DNA from: Dimorphilus gyrociliatus
Lineage: Eukaryota; Annelida; Polychaeta; Dinophilidae
DNA: 64,000 nt
NCBI GenBank assembly: GCA_904063045.1
Contig: CAJFCJ010000013.1
Span: forward strand, 1,408,156 to 1,472,155
Direction: 5' to 3'
Position numbers and translations under genes: made by a program
Notes under the pieces: generated by a model
The model's input: only the letters and a program-made list of their open reading frames with translations
Databases searched by the model: none
Told to the model about the DNA's origin: nothing
Shown here: positions 38,363 through 49,660 of the stretch, piece by piece
Layout of the letters: every line of letters starts with the position of its first letter
How positions within the stretch are numbered: the stretch's first letter is position 1

Positions 38363-39027
38363 ATATACTTTTTCGTTAAATCCTTAACACTTTTACCCTA
38401 TTTTATGTATTATTTAATACTTTCAAGCAGCGTTGATCAGTATTTCAGCCACTATATGATTATATACAAATATATATTATATATATGTATATATACTGTA
38501 TATATTAGATATTAGACATTCGATCTTAACTATCTATAGTTGTATTTGTCGCTATCGTTAAAACATCGGAAAGCATTTTATAGGCTATGTTTATTTTATA
38601 TCTTATCGATACGAAGCTACTCCTTTAAATATTTATTTACCCGGAAAGAGAATTGCATAGGGAAATCAAGAGAATTTCAACCCGAAATTAGTCCCTTTGA
38701 TGTTCGTTATTTAAAAAGAAAGAACTTGTACGGATTTGTAAAATCTAAAGGAAAAAAAAAGAGCATAAACTTAATCTCTTACCCGTAACTTCTCTTAATA
38801 TTTTTTTACTATTTTCTGTCAATCTCTACCCGGATTTTCTCTCCACTTGACACTAACTAAGAGATTTTTCAAAGGAAAACGTAAAGAGAAACAAATTTTG
38901 TTTTGACAAACAAAATTTCTATTTATAAACTTAAGTACTAGTTTTCATCTTTCGTAATTGGCTTTAAAAATGATGAAAAATACCTAATCGCTGAAAATCA
39001 ACAGTTGCCTAGATTTTTCTTTTTCAA

Positions 39028-39030
<3 letters not shown>

Positions 39031-39058
<28 letters not shown>
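39031..39058. repeat. (TC)n microsatellite
   Basis: Uninterrupted TC repeat between the type I membrane protein gene and calponin, followed by more CT-rich sequence to about 39080. Confidence 0.85.
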
Positions 39059-39064
<6 letters not shown>

Positions 39065-40435
39065 TCTGTCTCACCGCCTCCCTCACCCCATTTTTCTTTT
39101 TTTTTCTCTTCTCCGTCTTTTCCATTTTTATATCTATCTTCTTTCGCAGCCATTATTCTTTTCCCCAGGCCTATGCTAACACTTTTAACGCTATTCCTCT
39201 TCATAAAACATAGCAGGGAATAGATGAATTTTTTTTCAAAAGTAATGAATGAATTTTATGTAACAAGTCTTTTTCTTTTTTGCAACTTTATTTTTCCTAT
39301 TATTTATCCTTTGCCTTGGGGGAAGAAACCTTTAAGAATCGTTGTTTGCCTTCTTTCCTTAAAGCTTATTGATTAGTATTTCATTTCGTACATAAAGTAA
39401 TCTTTCCCTATATTCAGAAATGATAATTGTTACTAAGGCAGCGAAATATATTACATATCATGCGTGACGTTTAGGTCTACGATTGTATAGATTGATAAAT
39501 ACCGAACGAATAATTATTTATGTACACTATACGAATATACAAGTCGATGAAATATACATTGTTTATACAGTATGTATAAACTATAAAGTTATTCTTTCTT
39601 TGGTTGATGGCCTCGTATATAATTTCTCTTACAAATCAATAGATGGCCTCGTAGACAGCCTCCTTTTTTTTTTAACTATATACGTTATGTATATTTTGTC
39701 TAAATGTATACTGAAAATATATAATAGAAAAAAAGATGGATGAAAGAAGTAAAGGAAGAGAAAATAGAATTTATAGATGAATGAATGAATAAGCAAGAAG
39801 ATAGGATGAAAAAAAAAAGACAAGATTTCAAACTTGAGAAAAAATTCTCCAACTAATTCCAACCGTTTAAAAGTTGATTGAATTATTTTGACCTTTTTAT
39901 ATTCTCCTTTAGTTGTACAGTATATATATATATATATATGTATTTTTCCAAATGTAAATTAAATCTTTAATCATTAATTCATATTTAATTTAACTTCTCC
40001 GATTCGCCAGCCTTTCGGATTTATAGAAATACAATTAGGGATTTAATTGGAACAATTCTGTTTCTATAGAATAAATCATCGTGAATACAATTTAAAATAG
40101 AATGAAACATAACCCTAACAGCTTTTACATCTTATTAATATTCATAAATGTATTTTTAGGCCTGTAAACTTTCAATGTTCATACCTAGAGAATTTTGAAT
40201 GGTTCAGACGGTTTCATATTGCTGGAACGGTTATCAACAGCATAAATATACATGTAGATGTGCTGCATAATATGCAGTATATATAAATATATATTTGTTT
40301 ATACATATATACATAAATATATATGCACAATATATTAAGTATACACTACTTTATACGTTTTGAACAGGAAACAACCAGGTAAGTTATCTACTACGCTTTT
40401 CATTTATTTTCGTTTTTACCATACCTCAGACGTTT

Positions 40436-40438
<3 letters not shown>

Positions 40439-40483
<45 letters not shown>
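40439..40483. repeat. (AG)n microsatellite
   Basis: Nearly pure AG repeat in the leader intron of calponin, 61 bp past the proposed splice donor. Confidence 0.85.
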
Positions 40484-40484
<1 letters not shown>

Positions 40485-42050
40485 TAAAAGACAGGAAGGA
40501 AAAATTGATAAACGTTAAAAAAGTAGTTTTTTTTATTTTTGCAGTAAAAAAAAAAAAGGCGTGGCATCTCAAATGTCGGTTTGAAAATAGATTAATAAGT
40601 TGTTGTATTAAGTATTATTTGTTTCCAATTATAATAAAATTATTTCTTCAAGTTTTTCTTTAAATGAACTATTATTGATGGGATTTTTTAAGTAGTGGGA
40701 AAGCGAAAACGGAGGATAAGAGACAGATAAACAGATAGATAGATAGCAACGAAGAGAAAGAGACAACAGAGGCAGATAATGAACTACAGTAAAATAATTA
40801 TAATATTCAATAAACCTTACTACCTCCAGAGCTAATGGTATACATCAATATTACATTATTTTCATTTAAACATCTACCAAGTACAGTATATAAAGGGGTA
40901 ACGCCCTTTTTGCAGATTCATTCGCTGTATAATTCTAGTCACTAACAGACGAAATTTTTTTAGCTAGAAAGAGATGGTTTGTTGAATATTTTTTCTATTA
41001 ATAAATTTTATACTTTAAAATGTTTATCATAATAATTTTTTTTATAAAAAAAATTATTATTTAATTACTTTTTTAATTATTTTCGAAAACGTTTTTAGAA
41101 TTAAATCAAGATTATAATAATTTAATAATAACAGTATTATTATACTGGTGTAAGCCAAAATTTTATTATCTTTCATATAGAAAATATCTGTTTTTAGCCT
41201 ATTATCTAAAAAAAACAAACTAAAATATTAACCTTTGAACTTGTTTAATTCTTTAGATGTTACTTTTAGAATCCTAATAAAATTTCAACATGTCCTTGAG
41301 TAACCATTATTTAATTTCTTTTATAATAAGATTGGATAAAGAAAAAAGAGAGGAAGAGAAGGGAGAACGAGGGAGAGAGAAAGAATAAAGGGAGATGAAG
41401 GGTGTAAGGGTTAAGATATGAAGAGAAAAGAGTCGTGTTTATAAATTAATAAAAGTATACGTATGCATACACAGTATATTAATGGGAAAAGTAAGATTGA
41501 GGTAAAGATACAGAGATAGAGAGACAGCTAGGGAAGAGAAGAAGAAAAGAGAATTAATAGAAAGAAGAAAATATTTGCATTTTTCTTTGTCTGATTGCAA
41601 TTCTTATAGAATGATTTTTATTAATAGAGATCGTATGTTTGAAATATTTGTTATTTAGATAAAAATAGCTGTATATAGGCGTGTAAGTACTAAATCTTTA
41701 TTAATAGGCGTATATACTGTCTGCTTGACTGTTCATGAAGGGCTTATTAATACAGTTGTTTAAGCTTATTGTAAGAAAAAATTTACACTACTTTTTTACT
41801 CTATTTTTCTAAAAATAACAATAATAATAAAAAAAAACCATTTGACGCTTTTCATAAAAAAAAGACTACGCTGCGATAAGAGCTGTACATCTGGTACTTT
41901 CTATTATATCTTGATTGAAATGTAATTTCCATTAATTAACCATTATCAAAGAATTTTTAACGCCATCTGTAGTCTATATACAGTCCCAAGATCGATCAAT
42001 TTTTACTATTGCAGGGCGAAAGGGAAGAAATCGACGAATTGTCAGCCGAA

Positions 42051-42734
42051 ATGTCCAAAATGAGATACGATGAGAAGAAGGAAGTAGAAGCTAGAGCGTG
42101 GATGTTTGCTGTAACTGGAGAAAAATTAGTCGAGGATGTCGAGGACGATGAGGTAATTGGACTGGACCGGTTTGGAGACGCCTTAAAGGATGGTGTTTAC
42201 TTGTGCAAGCTTATTAATTCTTTAACGGAGGAAGACAAGATAAAAATAAAAACAGGACCAGCGGCAAGTTCGCCATTTCAACAAATGGAAAGAATAGAAC
42301 TGTTTATTAAAAGAGCTCAACAATACGGAGTTCGAAAGGATGATCTCTTCTCAACGCCTGACTTGTATGATAAGCAAAACCTATCAAGCGTCTTAAATGC
42401 AATTGAAGGTTTAGCCAGGCGAGCCAGAAACCAAGGATACGAAGGACCAACATTCGGCCCGAAAGAAGCAACGGCCAAAGAAAGAAATTTCACTCCGGAA
42501 CAACTGGAAGCCGGAAAGAATATTTTAGGCCTGCAAATGGGCTCTAATAAAGGCGCGAGTCAAGCTGGTATGTTGGCTGGTAGTCGTAGGGATATTTACA
42601 TGAAAACCGGAGATAAGCCGGAAGGACATCACGTAATTGGTCTTCAAATGGGTGCCTTGGAGACACCGCCACCAAAGGCATCTTCCTACGGAAATCGTCG
42701 TGATATTACATCACATGGAGTAGAAAAGGCCTAG
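42051..42734 (+). CDS. calponin/transgelin family protein, 227 aa
   Basis: This single coding exon spliced to an upstream leader encodes one calponin-homology domain and two calponin-like repeats. The CH domain (about residues 15-125) includes ARAWMFAVTGEKLVED, FGDALKDGVYLCKLINSL, FQQMERIELFIKRAQQYGV and LFSTPDLYDKQNLSSV. The repeats are GKNILGLQMGSNKGASQAG and VIGLQMGALETPPP. The protein binds and stabilises actin filaments, in muscle-like or other cells. Two repeats (vertebrate transgelin has one, calponin three) are common in invertebrate relatives. Exon sequence begins at 42015; M at 42051 is the first methionine in frame after the acceptor, and an in-frame TGA lies in the leader exon. 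Confidence 0.93.
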   Translation: MSKMRYDEKKEVEARAWMFAVTGEKLVEDVEDDEVIGLDRFGDALKDGVYLCKLINSLTEEDKIKIKTGPAASSPFQQMERIELFIKRAQQYGVRKDDLFSTPDLYDKQNLSSVLNAIEGLARRARNQGYEGPTFGPKEATAKERNFTPEQLEAGKNILGLQMGSNKGASQAGMLAGSRRDIYMKTGDKPEGHHVIGLQMGALETPPPKASSYGNRRDITSHGVEKA

Positions 42735-43336
42735 AAATTTAAAAAAAAAAAAAAAGTGCGAAAGATTCTTTAGTTTTTTTCCTTTATAATATTCACATCA
42801 ACCTGAATATTTTCAACAGTTTTTCTTTAACTATTTATTTATTTCTTTTTTATTTTAAATATTTTTTTTCCTCTTATTTATATACTTTTTATTTTTAAAC
42901 TACGGAACGAAAAAGAACAAAAAACGTAAGAAAAAAAGAACAAAATGGCGGGGTGAATTTTTTCCCGCCAGGAAAAAGAATAAGTAAAAATAATAGGGAA
43001 TTATCTCTAGATACTTTTTTTTTATATAAACATAATATGTAAACTTTTAAAAGAACAAGTAATAATAAAAAGTTCCGTAAATTAATTAAGGCATGCATCG
43101 ATTTATCAAAAGAGTGATAGAATACGAGAAAACTGCAACGAATAAACGTCATATCAGCTTTGTATTGATTTGAGATAAAAAAAAAGGTATGAGAAGATAT
43201 TAAGATAGAAGGCTTATGTGCGAAGAAAAGAGAAAGAAAACGCCCATAGTACATGCGATAAGATAATTATTAGATGGCGCAGTAAGTCTAGGTGTGTTTC
43301 TATAGTGACGGTTTCAGTGGCGAGAAGTCAGAAACG

Positions 43337-44664
43337 ATGTTGTCGTGCGACACGTGCGAGATAGTCTTTCTAATCTTCTTCATTATTTCTTCAACAATAG
43401 GCAATTGCCTAGTTTGTTTAGTAATCTTCAAATCTAGAAGACTTCAATCTACAACTAACTATTTCATATTATGCATTGCATTTTCCGACTTGATATTATC
43501 TGTTATCGCTATGCCGCTAATTCTTGCTCAAATTCTCAAAGAAACTTGGAATGTTACTGAAGCCATTAATTATCTTCAATGGTTTTCTATAATCTCTATT
43601 AATTACGTATTAATATGTATCTGCTTTGATAGATATTATACCATTATATACCCGTTAACTTTTAAAGTTACGAGAGTAATTGCTTTGAAGATGATAGGAT
43701 CTGTATGGTCCGTTTCTGTATTATTATCACTAGCTATTACCTTCTGGGACAGTCGATCCAGTATTATTCTTATTCACGTAATAAGTACGCTTCTGATACC
43801 AATAAGCGTTACTTCTTTGGGCTACTGCAAATTGTTCAAATACGTCTGGACAATATCTTTATCATTTGCTAGGCCAATAAGGAGAACTACGAAATTCATT
43901 GCTAGAATAAAAGTAAAAATATTAAAGGTAATATGGAAGTTGTTATACGTGTTTTCTTTTTTTTTTTAACTGGAAAAAAGACAGAGTATACAGTAGTGTA
44001 ACAAAAACAATACAATTCTGTATGTTACATAAAGGAAAGTATACAGGAACAGAATGAAAAATATACACTGTATGTACTTTACATAATGTACAATATACAG
44101 TATATTATGTAGTATATTCTACACCTTTCCTCAGTAAGCCTACTACTATAGACTTCTGAATAGACAATTAGACATAGTTGAACAAATGAAAAAAGCAGGA
44201 GTATTATATAATATCCTTTTTTTATCTTATATATATATATATATATAATAAAAATACATAAAATATAAAATAAAGTTCTTTTATATAGTCAAATAAATTA
44301 ATCTTCCATATTACGATTATTATTTTTTTTTAAAAAAAACAAAAACAACCAAAACAAACTATACAAGCTATTAATGATACTAACAATTTTACACTTTATA
44401 CTAATTACTCCGTTTGTTATACTTGAATCCTATTTGAAATGGCTTAGAAAACAGGATAAAGAACTAAGAACTTTAATGGTGTTTATTCTATTTGGAACGA
44501 CGCTTGTTAAGCCTATAGTATATGCCTCGTTTAACTCGAAATTTCGGAGAGGATGCAGAGAATTGTTTTGTTTAAATAATTTAAGAATTTATAGATCAGA
44601 AATGTATGTTATTACGACAAAATCGAAATTTTCAAAGAAGAACCAGGTTGGGGTTGAATCCTAA
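43337..44664 (+). CDS. divergent rhodopsin-class GPCR, about 296 aa
   Basis: Two exons: 43337-43927 and 44367-44664. Seven helices are visible. TM1 has IGNCLV, TM2 IAFSDLIL, TM3 ends CICFDRYYTI (DRY), TM4 SVWSVSVL, TM5 LIPISV, TM6 LTILHFILITPFV and TM7 KPIVYASFNSKFRR (NPxxY changed to KPIVY). The conserved TM3 cysteine and a cysteine in the very short second extracellular loop are both missing, so the usual disulfide is absent. TM6 lacks the CWxP motif. An N-glycosylation sequon (NVT) lies before TM3. The start M follows an AGATGGCGC site (43272-43280) by 56 bp. The ligand is unknown. Confidence 0.75.
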
Positions 44665-44826
44665 AAAATGAAATAAAAAAAAACAATAAAAAGACAAATA
44701 AAAAAATATTCCTATGTTTTCTTCATTTTTTTTTCTTTTCTCTTCTCTTCATTTTGCTATCGTTTTTTTTCTCTATAATTGTTCGTATTTTGTATTTTTA
44801 GTTTTCTTTTAAGTTTTCTTCCCTTT

Positions 44827-46641
44827 TTATTTTCTTTTCCTCGCTCTTCTGGAGTACGACGACGAAGATGACAACGACGACGAAGAAGTTGATGGAGATC
44901 TCGATCTCGATCTAGATCTTGACCTGCATCTGGACCTGGATCTCGATCTAGATCTCGATCTGTAGAGTCTTTTTCGACGCTTTTTTCTGTGTGAAGGACC
45001 CCACCAAAATTACTAATAGAATCTGCTCAATTCCTTCTCTAGACATTAATATATAACTGTATGTTCAAGGACATAATACTCGTTTTACAAGTAAGTTATC
45101 TTTTTTTTTTTTTTAAAAAATAATGAAAAATATCCTTAATTATATCTTAACAAGTGAAACGCAATTAAACAATGTTCGACCTGCATATCATAAGATTACC
45201 TACGAAGATGAAAAGAGTGTCCCGATTCCATATTTGTCTTTTAGATCTTGTCCATAAATTTTTTGTTAATAAACTATTATATTTATTATTTTTAGGCAGC
45301 ACTCTATCTATCTATATATCTATAGATTTTATAACAGTATATAACATATATTTATAAAACTCTCTTTCAGTCACGTGACCATTAAAACATGAAATGATAA
45401 TCTCTTCCATCATTGAAAAAAAAATTATAATATAAAAAGAGTTTTTTTTTCGGTATTTCTAGATATTTAAAGCATTTTTTCCATCACACTATTTATGCTG
45501 TTTGTATGAATAGTATTTATCGTAATAAATATTAGCTATTGGATTATTAATGATTCTGGGATAAAGGTAAAAATAAAGAAAGTGGGGATAAAATTGGCAG
45601 ATCAACATGATATTAACCTTGAAAAAAGAGTTATCACTTATTTGTTGGATATACTTAATAATCCATTAATGTAAATCCATTAGGGGAAAAAATGGAATTT
45701 GCTGTTCATTTAAGTCTATAAAAAATGGTTGTTATTCTCGTCGGTAGATGGCGTATTAATTGATCATGATTTTAATTCAACTTACTATCCTTGATCCAAG
45801 AAATCTAATTTTAAAGAATTGAATTTCATGAATTAATTAATTTTGGGGTAATTAAATACTTTATCAAAGAATACTTTGAAAATGGAACATCTAGTACTAT
45901 ACATTATTCATTAAAATGTTTTAAAAAAAGGAAATGATAGGGAGATACTCTTACCTATCATGTCTATGCCGTCGTCTCCAACTCCTTTTCATTCTTTCAG
46001 TTAATTTACAAAATTTAGATAAGTGACCCGCTTTACCGCATTGATAACACCTCATTCCTTGGAAAGCCTGATATGAATGGGAACTAGATTTTCTCGGTTT
46101 TGCAAATGTTACTTTTAAACGGCTACCAAAAAATCGTCTACAAAGAATAAACAAAGATAAAAAAAGATATTTCTTGAGATAAATAAAGATATTCTTTTTC
46201 ATACTTTCCATCCATTTTCTTAATTGCTGTATCAGCCGCCTCTCTATACTTATAGACGACAAAAGCAAAACAAGGCGGATTCTTGGCTAACCATACCTGA
46301 ATATAAATAAATGTGTTTGATAGATAAAGAGAAGAAAAAGGGATCTAGATAGGGGATAAGGTTAATATTCGAACAAACCTCAATTAGTCTGCCGAACTTT
46401 TCAAATGCTCGTATAACATCCGTTTTACCAACGTCGAAAGCTAATCCCGATACATGTAAGCGAACTCCCTCCTTCCACGAATTATTACTGATAGTACTCG
46501 TTGAAGATGACGAAGAGGAAGAGGATGAGGATGAGGATGATCTAAATTATTGTAAAAATTTCCGAAGGTATTAGCACAAATATATAAATATATATATATA
46601 TATATGTACAAAAAACATTCATTTTGCTTTTACCTAGGCAT
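44827..46641 (-). CDS. SRSF7-like: SRSF3/7-like splicing factor (RRM, zinc knuckle, RS), 201 aa
   Basis: Five exons on the minus strand: 46634-46641, 46379-46541, 46205-46296, 45955-46137 and 44827-44986. The RRM includes RLHVSGLAFDVGKTDVIRAF, EVWLAKNPPCFAFVVYK (RNP1) and SRLKVTF. A CCHC zinc knuckle follows (CYQCGKAGHLSKFC). The C-terminus is an Arg-Ser domain (RSRSRSRSRSRC and RSRSRSPS). RRM-CCHC-RS order matches SRSF7; VWLAKNPPCFAFV matches the SRSF3/7 group. Unusually, the first 14 residues are MPR and then a run of 11 serines. Exon 1 codes only eight bases (ATG CCT AG). It acts in pre-mRNA splicing in the nucleus. It is divergent from the next gene, 257 bp apart. Confidence 0.88.
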
Positions 46642-46898
46642 CTCGTCAACTGATGACGTTTTCAACGCTCAAGTTACTTGAAAAATCGTGAATCGTGACA
46701 AACAAACTATAGGCTGAATGGATAACTTTTAACAAAGAATTTTTATATTTACATACATATTTATATATATACAGTATATATCTAAGCCATAAATATATGT
46801 ACATTCAATACTATCGTAATAAGTATTATAATAAAGCATACTATAATTCCTTACTCTATTAATTATTTAATAAAACAGTCATAATTGATTAGGCAATT

Positions 46899-48061
46899 AT
46901 GGCAATTCATTTAAACACATTGATTAGTTTGTCAGCTATGGATAGATCAACGGATAAAAATGGACGTAAAGTTTTTAAGCAACTATCCAAAGAGTTATGC
47001 GATAGAAATTTCAATTGTAATTTACAAAGTCAAGGTTATTTTCTCTTTCTTTGTTTATATTTTTAAAAAATACATGTAAAATGAGAAGAGAAAAGATAGA
47101 CAGACAAATTGAACATGAAGTGAAATATAATATTTTGTCTTTTTAAGGTGTGGCATCAATGGTAATAGTGCAATACACTGTTTGTTTGTTTGTTTTTCTT
47201 CTTCATAATGATGATTACATTACTAACGAATCTAATTTCTATTTTACTTAATATCCTTATTAATCTTTCCCTTTCATTTTAAGATAGTGAAGATTTATCT
47301 TCGGAGATCAGTTTCAACACAAACATTACGAGAAGTGATAACGTAAGCTGCTACAGCTGGAGGAACGAAACTAAAGACGCGAAGCGAATTCAAATTAATA
47401 GCGCAAACTCGATTATAGTGTCTTATCCTTATCCTTCCTTGGAGGGTCCAGATCCCAGGTGAGAAAGAAAATGCTATTTACAGAAAACTTAAGATGCACC
47501 GGGTAAAAACAGAAAAATGATGTGTCTGTTTGTGGTGTAGAATAAGGGCAATTACTGTATAAACTGTATATACGGGGTATTTATTTATTTAGGGATTACA
47601 ACATCATAGGACATTTTAAGCGACACTTCATAATTTTATGTAGAGAAAGAGAGAAAATTTTGAATAATATTAAAATATTTTACAGCTGTTACGACTACAT
47701 GAATTTAAAAATAGAATACAAGAACATAGTTCCGTATCCAGATATCAGCTGTTACAGTTATTTGGAAATAGGTGTTAATCCTATGGGATTTATACCCATA
47801 TATCCATCGGACGATTCTCTATTCTATTTAAACGAAATTCGTCATCATTTCGCTCGCCGAATGTCCAGAGTACATTCCGTAGATTCAGAATACGATAGCG
47901 ATACTGAATCGTCCTCTAGCGATGATGATGAAAATGAAACCTGGCACGATGTTTTGGACAACACTGCCACGTTGACAAGAGATTATATATACAATTCTCC
48001 AGCAAGAGGAGATAGCAATTCATCAAGTGAAAGTTGTAGTAGCGCCAGTACGGTTGAATAA
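46899..48061 (+). CDS. orphan protein with acidic serine-rich tail, 228 aa
   Basis: Three exons: 46899-47034, 47284-47458 and 47686-48061. Family is unknown. The middle has a folded look with tyrosines and cysteines (NVSCYSWRNE, VSYPYPSLEGPDPSCYDY, DISCYSYLEIGVNPMG). From about residue 165 the chain is disordered, acidic and serine-rich (DSEYDSDTESSSSDDDENE, SNSSSESCSSASTVE). There is no signal peptide or membrane segment. Gene order: the start is 257 bp from the SRSF-like start on the other strand. It may be a lineage-specific nuclear or cytosolic protein, but no function can be read. Confidence 0.6.
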
Positions 48062-48181
48062 GAGAAAGATAAATAATTGATGAGCGATTTATCATTTTTG
48101 AAGATATTTATTTGGTGAAAATATTAATAAGATGACTAAGAAAAATATCACAGAATGGGAAGATAATCTTTATTTGTACAA
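48062..48181. other. convergent 3' ends
   Basis: These 120 bp separate the stop of the plus-strand orphan from the stop of the minus-strand SLC45 gene. Overlapping 3' UTRs are likely. Confidence 0.6.
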
Positions 48182-49660
48182 TTATATAATTTCATTTGAA
48201 TGAATTAAATGAGTAATATTTTGCATTTCACCTTTTATAGTTATTAACCTCATTACAAAAATCCCCGATAAAATTGCTAAAAAAACCGCACACAATAAAT
48301 ACGCAAAAACAGTACCAGTCATATAAACGATATTACCCATTAGTAAAGACAGCATTACTTGAGATAAGAAATAGGCACTATCGAGCGTTGCTAAATCAGC
48401 TCCAATACCTCTGGGAGTCGATCCACCGACATCGGCAAAGAAAATTTGCTTGCTAGAATGATAAGTATTAACTAGAGTATATGGAACAGTTGTTAAAGTT
48501 GCATAGGCAAATCCTGTAAAGGCGGCGGAGAGTAGTACTATAACGATATTACGGAACAGAAGCATAACCAACATACATATAATGAACGATAATATCCCAG
48601 CTAAATATGTCTTCTTATTACCCGCTTTAGTTGTTATTTTTTCGATAAAACTAGCATAAACAGCAGATGTTATACAATGCAGTAGTAGACCCCAACTACC
48701 CATACGTATTCCTTCGTCGTATAGAGCCCTTTCGTTAGAGTCTTCGGGAGCATTTGGGTTTCCACCATAAACAGCTTGTCCCATGAAATCAGTATAGAAA
48801 AGATTGAACGCCATAAGAGCAGACCACGAAAAGAAGTGAGCTAATGACAATCGCCTTAAGACAATAGAAGAAGGAAGAACACTCTTCCACAAACCAATCA
48901 CTGCTCTGATCGGCTCAGAAAATAGTTTTAGAATAGATCTTATTGAGATGTTTAATATCTTTGGATATTCTCGATTGTTAAAGCTCTCTACTCTATTTGT
49001 TTCATCAGGCACTTCTTGAACAGTCATTAGAGTACAACACAAACAAATGGAGAATAAAAATATTAATAGAGAGAATACTGCAGTTTCTTGTTTTCCTAGA
49101 ATAGTACTCCAAATTGAATCTGTCCAGTTTACAGCTGCAACAAGATATCCAACGCAACCGCCTACAGAAATCATTATTGAATATATCATAAAGCCCCTTT
49201 CTTGCGAGGTACCAGTTTGAGATAAAGCATCAGACAAAAGTGCCTCGCACGGAGTAAGGCAAACTTGAGAAGTAAAGTCCAGCAAAACTGCACCAATTAT
49301 CAATAAGGCAATACCAAGTCTTTCACCAGTTTCGTCAGAAACCACAAATAGGTTTAAAATGTTATCGGTAAATGCGATAAAAAATAAGGAAAAAATTAAT
49401 AAAAACCCCAAACCCAGTATAAAAGGTCTACGCCTCCCATATCGACTATGGCATGCGTCGGATGACTTTCCTATTACGGGAACTAGAAAAAGTCCCATTA
49501 AAGGTCCGATTCCGAGAACAATAGACATTTGACGTTCTTCGAGACCGGATTTGAGTAATAGTGGTGGAATATATGTGAAGGCGGCTGATGCACAAAATTC
49601 GAGCCCGCAGACAACAGAGTTCAAAAGGAACAACTGGGTAATGCTGAGAGTTCTTTGCAT
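48182..49660 (-). CDS. SLC45A3-like: SLC45A3-like sugar/proton transporter, 492 aa
   Basis: Single coding exon. This is a 12-TM major-facilitator protein related to vertebrate prostein (SLC45A3); SLC45 members carry sugars with protons. Matching segments are LNSVVCGLEFCASAAFTYIP, MSIVLGIGPLMGLFLVPVIG, YGRRRPFILG, EALLSDALSQT, SVGGCVGYLVAAVNWTDS, LFYTDFMGQAVYGG, EGIRMGSWGLLLHCITS and DLATLDSAYFLSQ. The ATG at 49660 is preceded by a leader. Length is close to SLC45A3 apart from a shorter central loop. Substrate is not known. Confidence 0.9.
   Translation of the reverse strand: MQRTLSITQLFLLNSVVCGLEFCASAAFTYIPPLLLKSGLEERQMSIVLGIGPLMGLFLVPVIGKSSDACHSRYGRRRPFILGLGFLLIFSLFFIAFTDNILNLFVVSDETGERLGIALLIIGAVLLDFTSQVCLTPCEALLSDALSQTGTSQERGFMIYSIMISVGGCVGYLVAAVNWTDSIWSTILGKQETAVFSLLIFLFSICLCCTLMTVQEVPDETNRVESFNNREYPKILNISIRSILKLFSEPIRAVIGLWKSVLPSSIVLRRLSLAHFFSWSALMAFNLFYTDFMGQAVYGGNPNAPEDSNERALYDEGIRMGSWGLLLHCITSAVYASFIEKITTKAGNKKTYLAGILSFIICMLVMLLFRNIVIVLLSAAFTGFAYATLTTVPYTLVNTYHSSKQIFFADVGGSTPRGIGADLATLDSAYFLSQVMLSLLMGNIVYMTGTVFAYLLCAVFLAILSGIFVMRLITIKGEMQNITHLIHSNEII

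Larger units (their letters stand above)
38363..42050. other. microsatellite-rich region upstream of calponin
   Basis: This is mostly AT-rich with (TC)n at 39031-39058, (GA)n at 40439-40483 and TA tracts. AACCAG|GTAAG at 40378/40379 is a likely splice donor of a 5' non-coding exon of the calponin gene, joining the acceptor at 42014. TATATAAAGG at 40887-40896 is a possible core promoter element within that intron. ACGCCATCT at 41960-41968 is a near-copy of the recurring AGATGGCGC motif. Confidence 0.5.

Noticed and set aside
39005-39223. Serine/leucine-rich frame over the CT repeat and its antisense
   Set aside because: Generated by the (TC)n microsatellite.
45172-45357. 61-codon plus-strand frame
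   Set aside because: It lies in an intron of the minus-strand SRSF-like gene, with AT-rich low-complexity composition.
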